Source: Pseudomonadota bacterium (GTDB taxonomy: Bacteria; Pseudomonadota; Gammaproteobacteria; Acidiferrobacterales; UBA6901). From it: a DNA stretch of 45,192 bases. The translations under genes and the position numbers were made by a program. The stretch covers positions 1 through 45,192 of the forward strand of contig JAJXUF010000018.1 in assembly GCA_021783175.1 (NCBI GenBank), given 5' to 3'. The notes beneath the pieces were generated by a model. That model did not search any database. It had not been told where the DNA came from and saw only the letters and a list, made by a program, of their open reading frames with translations. Below are positions 8,770 through 16,792 of the stretch, in pieces. Positions within the stretch are counted from its first letter, which is position 1. Each line of letters begins with the position of its first letter.

Positions 8770-9000
8770 CACCCGCGGGCCGCAGTCTAATTGTTCGTAC
8801 AAGAAGTTAATGTGACGAACTTGACCATACCTTGCATCGCCACCCTGTGCCCACGGGGACATGTTGCTTGCGTCGCTGTCGTACGCCGATTGCATGAAGC
8901 GCACCGGCAATCTTGGCGAAGTTGCTGATAGGCTGACCATCCCGGTAATAACCGAAATGTTCTAGGCGTAATGTTCCCGCTGGCGCGCCGGCGACAGCCC
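8758..9000 (-). pseudogene. Possible frameshifted gene remnant
   Basis: Two reverse frames join into one protein-like stretch: one holds LRLEHFGYYRDGQPISNF then AKIAGALHA, the other continues SAYDSDASNMSPWAQGGD and ARYGQVRHINFLYEQL. They meet near 8890-8910, as if one indel broke a gene. The stop lies inside the 3' end of the previous + gene. I cannot name the family. Outside this, 9000-9290 holds nothing recognisable. Confidence 0.25.
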
Positions 9001-9290
9001 CGACTGGACGTAACATTGCGGTATAATCACCGCCTGCGTGACGCACACTCGGATAAATCGCGCACGAAGAATGTGCAGCGTTTTCTATTGGCCCGGAACA
9101 TAGGTATGCGCTCAAATAACCCCACCTTCCCATCCCGGGCCCGCATGAGGATCATGCTCTCCGTTGTCCCCATTCACAACGAGGAGCCCGATCCATTCCG
9201 AAGACCGCCGTTGCTGCACCTGTCCGAGTTCCAACCTCCGACGAATCCCGCTGGCTTGATCATCTGGAGCGCTGGGGCGCGATCGCTTCG

Positions 9291-9473
9291 GCCAGACTCT
9301 TCAGCTTGATCGAAATCGCCAAGGCCAGTCAAATCGAGCCGTACCGGTATCTCCACGACGTGTTCACGAGACTGCCGCAGGCCAAAACGCTTGGGGACTA
9401 TGAGCTGTTGTTGCCGTGGCGCTGGACCGAGACCGCCGGCACTGGATCGATATTGAAGAAGACGGCGGCGTAG
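9291..9473 (+). pseudogene. IS66-family transposase, C-terminal remnant
   Basis: A 60-residue open stretch reads RLFSLIEIAKASQIEPYRYL, then VFTRLPQAKT and YELLLPW, ending in TAG at 9471. This is the signature C-terminus of IS66 TnpC (family pattern: SLIETAK...EPY.YL...LP.AKT...LLPW). No IS66 catalytic core, TnpA, TnpB or terminal inverted repeat is seen, so only the tail of the element survives. It marks past insertion and deletion in this region. Confidence 0.8.
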
Positions 9474-9544
9474 GGGATGATGGCAATGCGCTTACAATTG
9501 TTCAAAGAGTTCCGAAGGTTGTTACTTTATAGATAGGGATAAAC

Positions 9545-10465
9545 ATGAAGCCAATGCTCAGAATATTTGTCGTTATCGTATGCGCAACATTGTATGGAGG
9601 CGTGGCACACGCTGGATCACCGAGCCAACAGCTCAATCAAATGGTCGAACAGTTGCAACAGAACCCAACCGACAACGCGCTACGTGAAAATATCATCAAA
9701 TTTTCTCTGAGACAGAAATACGCGCCGGCTGTGCCGGAGGAAGCTCGCGGGCATTTCGTCAAAGCTGTAACCCTGCTAAAAGAGGCAACGACGGAAACGG
9801 ACTACGATCTGCCGATCCAGGAATACCGCAAGGCCCTGCTAATAGCGCCCTGGTGGTCTGATGCTTACTATAATCTCGGCATCGCCTTGGAACTCAAACA
9901 GCAGTATGCGGAAGCCATCGTGAATCTAAAGTTATCCTTGATGGCTGATCCGCGCGGCCCCGGTGCGCGTGCGGTGCAGGATAAAATCTATGCGGTCGAG
10001 GCCGAGCAGGAGAAGGCAGCGGGCGTGAAGGCCGCCGAACAGGCCGCCAAGGCAAGACAGGATGCCGTGTACGCGGGGCTGGATGGTGGAGTTTGGAAGG
10101 CAGTCTCTATGGATCAAGCTGGCCAAAGATGGGACCTGACGGCTCCCAATCAATTCAGTTATACATATATTGAAATTCATGGCCATGAAATGAGCGGGTA
10201 CTTCGTACAAAACCCGAATACTGCGTCGGGAAGATTGATGACCCCCAATGAAATAGGCGTGCATCTACGCGGTCTCCCCGCTACCACATTCAGCAGCCGC
10301 CAATTCATTATACCCCTACAGTTCGGTGATGGAGGCTGGAACTGTGATGATCGTGAAATGGAAACTATGGAAATAAATATCAGCCAGGATGGGCAAGCCA
10401 TAACCACAGTAGCAAAATGCTCAGGTACACTTAAGTCTACGACCACATATAACCGAATCAGATAG
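9545..10465 (+). CDS. Exported TPR-repeat protein
   Basis: This 306-residue protein has a signal peptide (MKPMLRIFVVIVCATLYGGVAHA, cut after AHA near residue 23). A helical region (about 25-160) contains one clear tetratricopeptide pair, WWSDAYYNLGIALELKQQ and YAEAIVNLKLSLMADP, followed by an Ala/Glu/Lys-rich helix that may form a coiled coil (EQEKAAGVKAAEQAAKA). The C-terminal 130 residues look beta-rich with two Cys (WNCDD and AKCSG) and no family I know. AGGGA precedes the ATG. The DNA is richer in A and T than the flanking housekeeping genes, which supports transfer. Likely periplasmic; role unknown. Confidence 0.8.
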   Translation: MKPMLRIFVVIVCATLYGGVAHAGSPSQQLNQMVEQLQQNPTDNALRENIIKFSLRQKYAPAVPEEARGHFVKAVTLLKEATTETDYDLPIQEYRKALLIAPWWSDAYYNLGIALELKQQYAEAIVNLKLSLMADPRGPGARAVQDKIYAVEAEQEKAAGVKAAEQAAKARQDAVYAGLDGGVWKAVSMDQAGQRWDLTAPNQFSYTYIEIHGHEMSGYFVQNPNTASGRLMTPNEIGVHLRGLPATTFSSRQFIIPLQFGDGGWNCDDREMETMEINISQDGQAITTVAKCSGTLKSTTTYNRIR

Positions 10466-10652
10466 CCAAGCACGCACAGCGCCTGCGAGAAGATAAGAGT
10501 TTAATCAAACTTGATTTGACCATCATTTATCTCTCGAATACTGTGAAGTCATGGTTGTGTGGCGCCACAGTAACCTAGCCTCGAAGCGATGATGGATTAC
10601 CTGATGAGTCATTTGGAGTTGGGGATTCCAGGTTATGCGAGAAAAGTCCCTT

Positions 10653-10870
10653 ATGCCTGTCAACATCCTGAACCTTCCCTCCTACATGGTTCTGCGCCTC
10701 AAAACGATCAGCGGCGATTACTACATCGGCGCCGAAACCACAGAACCAACCCTCACTGTATTTACCGCGCCTCCGGGGTGATTGTCAGTTTCGGACGCCG
10801 TGAGCAAATCGTCGGAGACGTCCCGACGCACGTGGACATGGCGAATTACAAACCACGCCGCCAGTGCGCC
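10653..10870 (+). pseudogene. ISL3-like transposase, N-terminal remnant with frameshift
   Basis: The frame from ATG 10653 reads MPVNILNLPSYMVLRLK, then SGDYYIGAETTEP, and stops at 10781. The next frame continues with FGRREQIVGDVPTHVDM and KPRRQC. ISL3 transposases start with a NILNLP-Y-VL...DY...AE pattern, a zinc-binding Cys pair, then a GRREQ...D.P.HG...RR..C block. The pieces match in order, but the Cys pair is lost and the frame is broken. No DDE core follows. Assignment is from memory of the family. Confidence 0.5.
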
Positions 10871-11306
10871 GTGCCAAGGCACGATCTTTCGGTGGGTGCA
10901 AATCCCAACCGGCATCTTACGATCTCCCGGGTCATTGTGGTTGGGGTAGGCTTTCGCGCACGAACGATCTGCACAACGCAAAGCCATTCCGATCAGCGCC
11001 GAGGCGAGGCCGATGAATTTGCGGCGCTGGAGTTGGAGCGATCGGAGAATTCTCCGTTCGCAGGTCAGCAGCCGTTATGCCTCGTTACCTGCGGACGTAC
11101 CGGGGCGTAATCAAATGGAAGAATGGAAGAGCGAGCGGGTAACAAGCAGATTGCCTGTCCAGACCATCGCAAATTAATGGAATGGACGGTCCCTCGCCAC
11201 CTGACTGGGGTTGTCCCCGGGAGGCCAGCAGGTTTGTCCGCCCTCCAGAGGAATTGCGCCTGCCGCCCCAGTGTCACGTCAAGCCACTGGAGCTTGGCGA
11301 GGAAAC
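10871..11306. other. Intergenic, probably eroded DNA
   Basis: No coding frame is convincing. It lies between two broken genes and could contain further ISL3 debris that is no longer readable. Confidence 0.4.
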
Positions 11307-11970
11307 TTATTCAACGCGGACGTTGGCCGGCGGCGACGGACAGGAGGTGCGGAGGGCATAACCAGTCTGGTTAAAGTTCCCGTTAGAATCGACAACGTAG
11401 AGATATTCCTTTTGCAGGTCGGCGAACGTGTCGTTGTGCACAGAGATCGTTATCGAACCATCAGCCCGCGCTGTCGGAATCTCAATTTCCCTGGTGGTAG
11501 TCGTCACCCATGTCGGAGCGTTGCTGATCATTACGCGTGCCCAGGTGTTGTCGATGTAAATATCATCCAATTCAAAAGGTGTTCGTAGTCGGGAAAGACG
11601 TAGCGTTTTCCGCCACACCTTGGGTAAGCATCCGGATCATGTCTTCGTTGGAGAACGAATTGCGCATGATAAGATGGTATGTGGTCCATCCCATGTTGAC
11701 CGGAAGCTGCGCAACCTGGAAGCTGTTCACATACCACGACAAAAGCCCGTCGTTGCTTGAAGTCGTTGAGTTGACCTGGTAGATGATCTCTTCCGGGGAC
11801 CATTGATTCAGCGGACCCTGAACGGCATTCAGGTTTGTGGTGACTCCGGTTACGAACGTAGTACATCCGTTCCAGAACGTCTGACCCACGGTGAGATGTC
11901 CGCTAATCGTTGCGCCAGCGATGATAGCTGGAACGCGCGGCGCCCGAAAATGGCATGCGTGCTGCTTCAC
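11307..11970 (-). pseudogene. Broken gene for an exported-type beta-rich protein
   Basis: Two reverse frames form one protein when a single T is dropped from a TTTT run (plus strand AAAA at 11574-11577). The upstream part reads NQWSPEEIIYQVNSTTSS, LLSWYVNSFQVAQLPVNMG and TSFPTTNTF; the joined frame continues FELDDIYIDNTWARVMI, IPTARADGSITISVHN and EYLYVVDSNGN. This looks like the C-terminal part of secreted jelly-roll-like proteins that end in a TPPANVRV-type tail. The N-terminus is also missing, as no signal peptide is found. The break at a homopolymer could be a sequencing error or a true mutation. Confidence 0.6.
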
Positions 11971-12337
11971 CGACCCGCCAGCTGTCCAGGATGTGCATAA
12001 ATACGCGCAGGCCCGCCCCAGACAAGCGCCCCGGCGCGGATCCGGCTAGCGTCGAGCCCGAGCGAATTCTGCGCGCGACAAATTGTTCGCCATGTGTCCT
12101 AATTGAAACAATAATGTCAATATTATTCCCTATGCGATCGTGCATAAGCCGGTACAGGTGATGTACGTCGGCGCGCACAGCAAGCCGGCGGTCGGTTTTT
12201 CGTGCGCACGCGTGAACCCACGGCTTAGTGCGCAGTCCCAGTAGACAACCACCTCGCGGCAAACATGGCGAGCGAATTGGATATACAATGACGCCTGCCG
12301 TCAAAGGACAGCCAGCGGGTCACCGGAGAAGAATGAA
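11971..12337. other. Intergenic, nothing recognised
   Basis: This is the sequence between the broken gene and the SYLF gene. No good frame, RNA or repeat was found. It should contain the promoter of the SYLF gene, but no clear -35/-10 pair was seen. Confidence 0.4.
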
Positions 12338-12916
12338 ATGAAAATGCGCATTACCTTGTTCGTCGCAGCACTCTTGGCGCTTGTCAGTGCCCAAGCCAAT
12401 GCGGCTCAGGTCCAAGATTACTCATCCACGCTTCAGGTTTTTCGCCAATCGTCACTGGCACAATCTCTATTCCAAAGTTCTTACGGATACGCGGTATTTC
12501 CAAAGATCGGCAAGGGCGCGGCGTTCATTGGCGGATCCTTCGGCAGAGGCCAGGTTTATCGCGCCGGCCAGGTAACTGGTTTCACCACGGTATTCAAGCT
12601 TTCCTTCGGTCTGCAGATGGGTGGGCAGGCATACAGCGAAATCATCTTCTTCCAGGATCAGCGTGCCTACGATGACTTTACGCGCGGGAATTTCGAACTC
12701 GATGCCACGGCTTCCGCTGTTGCCGTTACTGCTGCTGCCCAGACACAGACCGGAACCATCGGCTCGACGGTGGGGGTGAGCAACAGCCCCTCAACCGGCA
12801 AGCAGCTGGCCGCGACTTATGTCAAAGGCATGGCCATCTTCATCCATGTGAAAGGCGGGTTCATGTACGAAGCCGCGGTGGGAGGGCAGAAATTCACGTT
12901 TGAGCCGTTGAGATAG
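12338..12916 (+). CDS. SYLF/YSC84-type lipid-binding protein, exported
   Basis: This 192-residue protein begins with a signal peptide (MKMRITLFVAALLALVSAQANA, cut near residue 22). The mature part is a SYLF domain: SLAQSLFQSSYGYAVFPKIG and KGAAFIGGSFGRG, then FGLQMGGQAYSEIIFFQD, and a final KGGFMYEAAVGGQKF. SYLF domains bind phosphoinositides in eukaryotes; bacterial ones are periplasmic or outer-membrane associated with no fixed role. Length fits the family. GGAG lies 9 nt before the ATG. No operon partner: the next gene starts 335 bp later. Confidence 0.9.
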   Translation: MKMRITLFVAALLALVSAQANAAQVQDYSSTLQVFRQSSLAQSLFQSSYGYAVFPKIGKGAAFIGGSFGRGQVYRAGQVTGFTTVFKLSFGLQMGGQAYSEIIFFQDQRAYDDFTRGNFELDATASAVAVTAAAQTQTGTIGSTVGVSNSPSTGKQLAATYVKGMAIFIHVKGGFMYEAAVGGQKFTFEPLR

Positions 12917-13251
12917 CGGGGCACGGTTTCGCGCTAGCGCTTGATTTCTGGTCGCGCGCCACACGAAACACGCGGCGACCGGCGGAGTCGACGGTGGCGC
13001 CCTTCCGGCTCACTGGGACGCGATCGCGATTACCGCATGCGTCTACCCAGGTAACCCGAGCTATGCCCGTGTCGGTGGCACGGCTTTTCACAAATGGGTG
13101 CTGCGAGGATGGGCGAGTAGGTTTCGATAAGTGCTTGATTTCCAGTAGCGCGCACCATACAGGAACCCGCAAGGTTCGCCCACCTGACAGAGCGCAGGTA
13201 CACTTTGTCTGGTCGAGACCGTCAATCGAAAAAAGAAAAAGAGCCAAGACA
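12917..13251. repeat. Intergenic with an imperfect direct repeat
   Basis: A segment near 12936-12966 (GCGCTTGATTTCTGG...) returns near 13127-13157 (GTGCTTGATTTCCAG...), about 191 bp apart and roughly two-thirds identical over about 50 bp. No coding frame is convincing on either strand. The repeats could be the ends or units of a short eroded element. Confidence 0.35.
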
Positions 13252-13719
13252 ATGAACCAGGTCACCGTGCACCGGGCCGTTCTGTCCGATGTCGAAGCTA
13301 TTGTTCCCGCTTTCGACCGGTACCGTCAGTTCTACGGGCAGTCCAGCGATCTGGTGGCGGCGCGCCAGTTCCTGCTGCACCGATACAATCTTCATGAATC
13401 CGTTCTCTTTGTTGCGCACGACGGTGACGTTCCCGTCGGCTTTGCCCAACTGTATCCGAGCTTTTCGTCGGTAGCGCTGGCACGCAGCTTCATTCTCAAT
13501 GATTTGTTCGTCGAACCGGCATGGCGCCGCAAAGGCATCGCATCCATGTTGCTCACCGCCTCGGTCAACTTCGGCAGATCAGTTGGTGCTATCCGGCTGA
13601 CATTGTCCACTGCCAGGAAAAACGATGCGGCTCAAATGCTTTATGAGTCTGCCGGTTGGAAGCGAGATCAAGAATTCTACGTTTATCATCTGGTAATGCA
13701 TGTTGCGCTTCCAGCGTGA
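13252..13719 (+). CDS. GNAT-family N-acetyltransferase
   Basis: This 155-residue enzyme should transfer an acetyl group from acetyl-CoA to an amine. Motif A of the fold is clear: FILNDLFVEPAWRRKGIASM (R-x-x-G-x-A pyrophosphate loop) at about residues 81-100, with motif B later at NDAAQMLYESAGWKRDQEFY. The length is usual for one GNAT domain. The ATG at 13252 begins MNQVTVHRAVLSDVEAIVPA, the normal GNAT first strand and helix; an in-frame extension back to 12994 has no such pattern. Substrate unknown. Confidence 0.88.
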   Translation: MNQVTVHRAVLSDVEAIVPAFDRYRQFYGQSSDLVAARQFLLHRYNLHESVLFVAHDGDVPVGFAQLYPSFSSVALARSFILNDLFVEPAWRRKGIASMLLTASVNFGRSVGAIRLTLSTARKNDAAQMLYESAGWKRDQEFYVYHLVMHVALPA

Positions 13720-13776
13720 ACTGATGGGCGTAATGCGCGCGAGTGAGTCCGCGGCAGTCTTATTTAGAGAGTTCGG

Positions 13777-14145
13777 ATGAAATCAAAAACAGCGACACTA
13801 CTCATCATTGCACTGGTGTCGCTGATCTCCGGCGCGGCAACCCAATTTTCGCGAGCGACGGATCTGCCAATTGGTTTGTTCGGCAGCGCTGCAAGCGATT
13901 TTCTGATCTATTGCTGGTACTACTTTGATGCCAGCGAACGGCATTACCGGTGCACTTCATGGTTGAATATCGGCGTTGCTGCGTTTGCTGTGGCCGCCCT
14001 GCCCTATTATTTCTTCCGCTCGCGCGGAGCGCGCGACGGACTCTTTGCCACGGCATGGTTCGCCATCGGGACTCTGGCCTGGGTTGTCCTATTCATTACC
14101 GGCGCCATAGTCACGCACGCCGCGCTGCATGTCGCTTCAAGCTGA
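13777..14145 (+). CDS. Small membrane protein of unknown function
   Basis: This 122-residue protein is not recognised. It has an N-terminal hydrophobic helix (TATLLIIALVSLISGAA, a signal anchor or signal peptide) and three or so further segments (NIGVAAFAVAALPYYFF; LFATAWFAIGTLAWVV; LFITGAIVTHAAL). A short soluble part with WYYFDASERHYRC lies between the first two. AGAGAG precedes the ATG. Its 3' end overlaps by 9 bp the end of the convergent gene at 14137, so the pair share a terminus. Confidence 0.65.
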   Translation: MKSKTATLLIIALVSLISGAATQFSRATDLPIGLFGSAASDFLIYCWYYFDASERHYRCTSWLNIGVAAFAVAALPYYFFRSRGARDGLFATAWFAIGTLAWVVLFITGAIVTHAALHVASS

Positions 14146-14691
14146 CATTCCCGCCGACAGGCCATCGTTGCGTGAAGATTCCAGCGCGACGCTCGGAAAA
14201 AGAGATCGCACTTGGGCAATGAATTCCTCCGGGGCGGCCGGTGTAATGACAATCACGTGGTGCGCGAGCTTCAGTACAACTGACTTATTCAGGTCGGTCC
14301 CGAAAAGCTGATACATGCCCAGGCTGTCGCTGCGATACAGGCCGGTAAAAGCAAACAAGCCGGCATTACCATAAAGCCGAACCGAACCCTTGCATGCGGT
14401 CGGATCGCGCCAGATGCCGTGCAAGCCGGAAATCGGCAGCTTCGTGGAGAACATCAGACGCTGCACGTAAAGTACGTGACCATCGATAACATATCCTCGC
14501 ACGACAAAAAGAGCTGTGCCTAACAATAACGCACCGGCCAGCGAAACGACGCCGACACCGATGATTTGTGGTACGCGGGTCGACAGAATGATGCCCCAGT
14601 ACGCGAGCGGCGCGGCAATACCGAGAACCAACGTGGCGAAAGTCGACGTCAACCATAGGCTGCGCGACCATGTTGCAGCCGGAAAGCGCAT
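14137..14691 (-). CDS. Membrane protein with bacterial PH domain
   Basis: This protein of about 184 residues starts with two membrane helices (SLWLTSTFATLVLGIAAPLA and IIGVGVVSLAGALLLGTALF), followed by a beta-rich domain: GYVIDGHVLYVQRLMFST, LPISGLHGIWRDPTAC, and LKLAHHVIVITPAAPEEFI. The spacing fits the bacterial PH (bPH) domain, including the 'v.i.p.dpeeFi..l' ending. I prefer ATG 14691 with AGAGAGG upstream; a TTG at 14721 would add ten residues. It starts just 39 bp after (10 bp with the TTG) the stop of the primase-polymerase gene on the same strand, so the two are probably cotranscribed. Function unknown. Confidence 0.65.
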   Translation of the reverse strand: MRFPAATWSRSLWLTSTFATLVLGIAAPLAYWGIILSTRVPQIIGVGVVSLAGALLLGTALFVVRGYVIDGHVLYVQRLMFSTKLPISGLHGIWRDPTACKGSVRLYGNAGLFAFTGLYRSDSLGMYQLFGTDLNKSVVLKLAHHVIVITPAAPEEFIAQVRSLFPSVALESSRNDGLSAGMSA

Positions 14692-14730
14692 GAGTTCTGT
14701 TGCCTCTCTACGAAAATTCAAATCCGCAGA

Positions 14731-15537
14731 TCAATCTGGCTCGTCTGCGTCGCCCATATCATCGCCGCTGGTTCGCCGGTGCAGGCGCGCGATGCTGTCC
14801 ACGGTGTGCACAACCTCGTCGTCCGCTAACGGCGGGCGACAGCGTTCGCGATTCCAGCTCAGCAATAGTTCCGTGGCGACATCCGCATCTATGCCGTGCC
14901 AGAGCAGATGCCCTGCGAGCCCCGCAATGCTGGCATTGCGGCTGCCCTCGGCTACCCCGTCCGCGAGCAGCTGCCGCCAGTAGACAAGCGGGTGACCGAC
15001 ACGCGTTCCTCTGGGCGTAATTCTTGCCAAAAGCCACGCGGGCAACGGGGCCAGTGGCAGCTCGTTGGGAGCTTGCCCATTGCGCCAGACATAGCGTCCG
15101 CCCGACGGATGCAGCGATGGTGGTGCGACAATCATGCCACCGTCGCCGCGCAGGTCGACGCCCGGCGCGAGTCCGACCTTGTTGTGAACATGGCCCGCGG
15201 GATGCGCATAATACATGTGTCGCCCACCGCCGCCGGAAATCGCCTCGACCGTGCGCGGCATGGCCCCATGTTCGCGCTCCAGTAGCGCAATACTTTCCTC
15301 TCCACCGTGTTGGCGATCGATATCAACTACCACCAGACCCGATACCGCTCCCGTTACGATCCCCACATTGGCCTGCGGCCAGCGCGCAAACCAGACGCGC
15401 AAATCATCTTCGCTGGCGTGGTGTTGCTGGTACAGTTGCCACGCCAGCAGTGGCCGCTTTTCGCGTGCGCGTACCGGAATTACCGACCAACCGCGAGCAA
15501 GATAGTCCAGCGCTGCCGGCAGGATGTCGTTCGACAT
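14731..15537 (-). CDS. Standalone primase-polymerase (PrimPol) with PriCT-1 domain
   Basis: This 268-residue protein belongs to the archaeo-eukaryotic primase superfamily. The N-terminal Prim-Pol domain (about 5-170) shows the metal-binding DxD in GLVVVDIDRQHGG, the second motif SGGGGRHMYY with its His, and GVDLRGDGGMIVAPPS as the third. A PriCT-1 helical domain follows (RNASIAGLAGHLLWHG ... DDEVVHTVDSIARLH). Such proteins prime and extend DNA, usually for phages, plasmids or satellites, where a helicase is fused or adjacent. Here no helicase, integrase or capsid gene is near. ATG 15537 has AGGAAGG 5 nt upstream, better than a GTG at 15543. Catalytic residues look intact. Confidence 0.88.
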   Translation of the reverse strand: MSNDILPAALDYLARGWSVIPVRAREKRPLLAWQLYQQHHASEDDLRVWFARWPQANVGIVTGAVSGLVVVDIDRQHGGEESIALLEREHGAMPRTVEAISGGGGRHMYYAHPAGHVHNKVGLAPGVDLRGDGGMIVAPPSLHPSGGRYVWRNGQAPNELPLAPLPAWLLARITPRGTRVGHPLVYWRQLLADGVAEGSRNASIAGLAGHLLWHGIDADVATELLLSWNRERCRPPLADDEVVHTVDSIARLHRRTSGDDMGDADEPD

Positions 15538-15609
15538 GAGCACCTTCCTCTGTGCTTAGAATCTGGCCGGCGCGCCGCATTACGTACGCATACCGGGTGC
15601 CACGCCCAA

Positions 15610-16635
15610 TCAGCTACCGCCCGCCTCTTCCGTGCGGCCGTCGGCGTAGCGCGCGAAACGTCCGCGTGCGGGATCATGCACCTGATCATTTCTTGACCAA
15701 GGCCAGCCACCGAATTCGGTACGCTGATAATCAGCAAAGGCCTGCTGGATTTCAGCGCGCGTATTCATCACGAACGGGCCGTAGCTCACTACCGGTTCGC
15801 CGATGGGTCGTCCCTGCAACAGAAGCAGGCAGGCTTCCGAGCTGCCATTTTCTAACGTAACCTCAAGGTTCGGATTCAGCATCGCCCCGTGCCGCACCCC
15901 GAATTCTCTGCCTGCCAACTGCAATGTCTTGCCTGCGTAAAAATACACGCTGCGATTGACCGCAGTTCGGGTCGGCGGCAGCAACCAGCGCGCCCCCGCC
16001 GCCAGTTTGATCAGCCAGATGGCGACATCATGGTCTCGATTCGCCGCCCATGAATTCGGCGGCGGGGCCGGCGCTCGCACATCGCCAAGCGCGCCTGCGA
16101 TTACCTCCACTTCGATCGCGCGGCCGGACGCATCCGTCGTCTCCAGTTTGGGAACGCTGTCGCGCCAGAACATGGCGAAATACGGCTCGGCCATCTTATT
16201 CGCAGCCGGCAAATTGAGCCAAATCTGAAAAAGCTCGAGCGGATTGTCACGTTCGGCATCGAGTAGCGGAAACATCTCTGAGTGCTGCACACCGCTGCCG
16301 GCGGTGAGCCACTGCACGTCCCCGCGGCCGTAACGACCCGCCGCGCCCATGGAGTCGGCATGGTCCACCAGCCCGCGCCGCACAATCGTTACCGTTTCGA
16401 ATCCGCGGTGCGGATGCACCGGGAATCCCGGTACAACGCGGCCATGGTACATGCGCCAGCCATCGATTCCGGCAAAGTCATTTCCCAACTCGCGTTGAGC
16501 CAGTGAGGCCTGCGGACCATGCTGGGTGTTGCCCTTAGGGTAGGCATCCTGATGGTGCACGCAGAACAGGAACGGGTCGGCGGTTTGCCACTGAAAATCG
16601 AGCGCCCAGATGCGCTTGATGGCCGGATTATCCAC
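15610..16635 (-). CDS. Pirin family protein
   Basis: This 341-residue bicupin has the pirin N-domain with metal-binding residues in FPVHPHRGFETVTIV (His, His, Glu) and SGVQHSEMF (His), and a C-terminal pirin domain from about residue 190. Bacterial pirins act as quercetinases or as regulators of metabolism; the role cannot be fixed from sequence. It is somewhat longer than the usual 230-300 residues owing to a C-terminal extension (QQAFADYQRTEFGGWPW). The start is GTG with AGGA 9 nt before it. It lies 72 bp upstream of the primase-polymerase gene on the same strand, so read-through is possible. Confidence 0.92.
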   Translation of the reverse strand: MDNPAIKRIWALDFQWQTADPFLFCVHHQDAYPKGNTQHGPQASLAQRELGNDFAGIDGWRMYHGRVVPGFPVHPHRGFETVTIVRRGLVDHADSMGAAGRYGRGDVQWLTAGSGVQHSEMFPLLDAERDNPLELFQIWLNLPAANKMAEPYFAMFWRDSVPKLETTDASGRAIEVEVIAGALGDVRAPAPPPNSWAANRDHDVAIWLIKLAAGARWLLPPTRTAVNRSVYFYAGKTLQLAGREFGVRHGAMLNPNLEVTLENGSSEACLLLLQGRPIGEPVVSYGPFVMNTRAEIQQAFADYQRTEFGGWPWSRNDQVHDPARGRFARYADGRTEEAGGS

Positions 16636-16792
16636 GTTTCGCTGTCCTCATGTTGCGTTGCGGCGATTTGAGTACGCTGCAGTCGATGGCGCGAGCGTTG
16701 CCGCAATCTACCGACACGCGCACCGGGCGATAATGTTGTGCGCCTGAATTATGCTGGCGCCCGCACGACTGCACAAGGAGGAATAGCGCACG

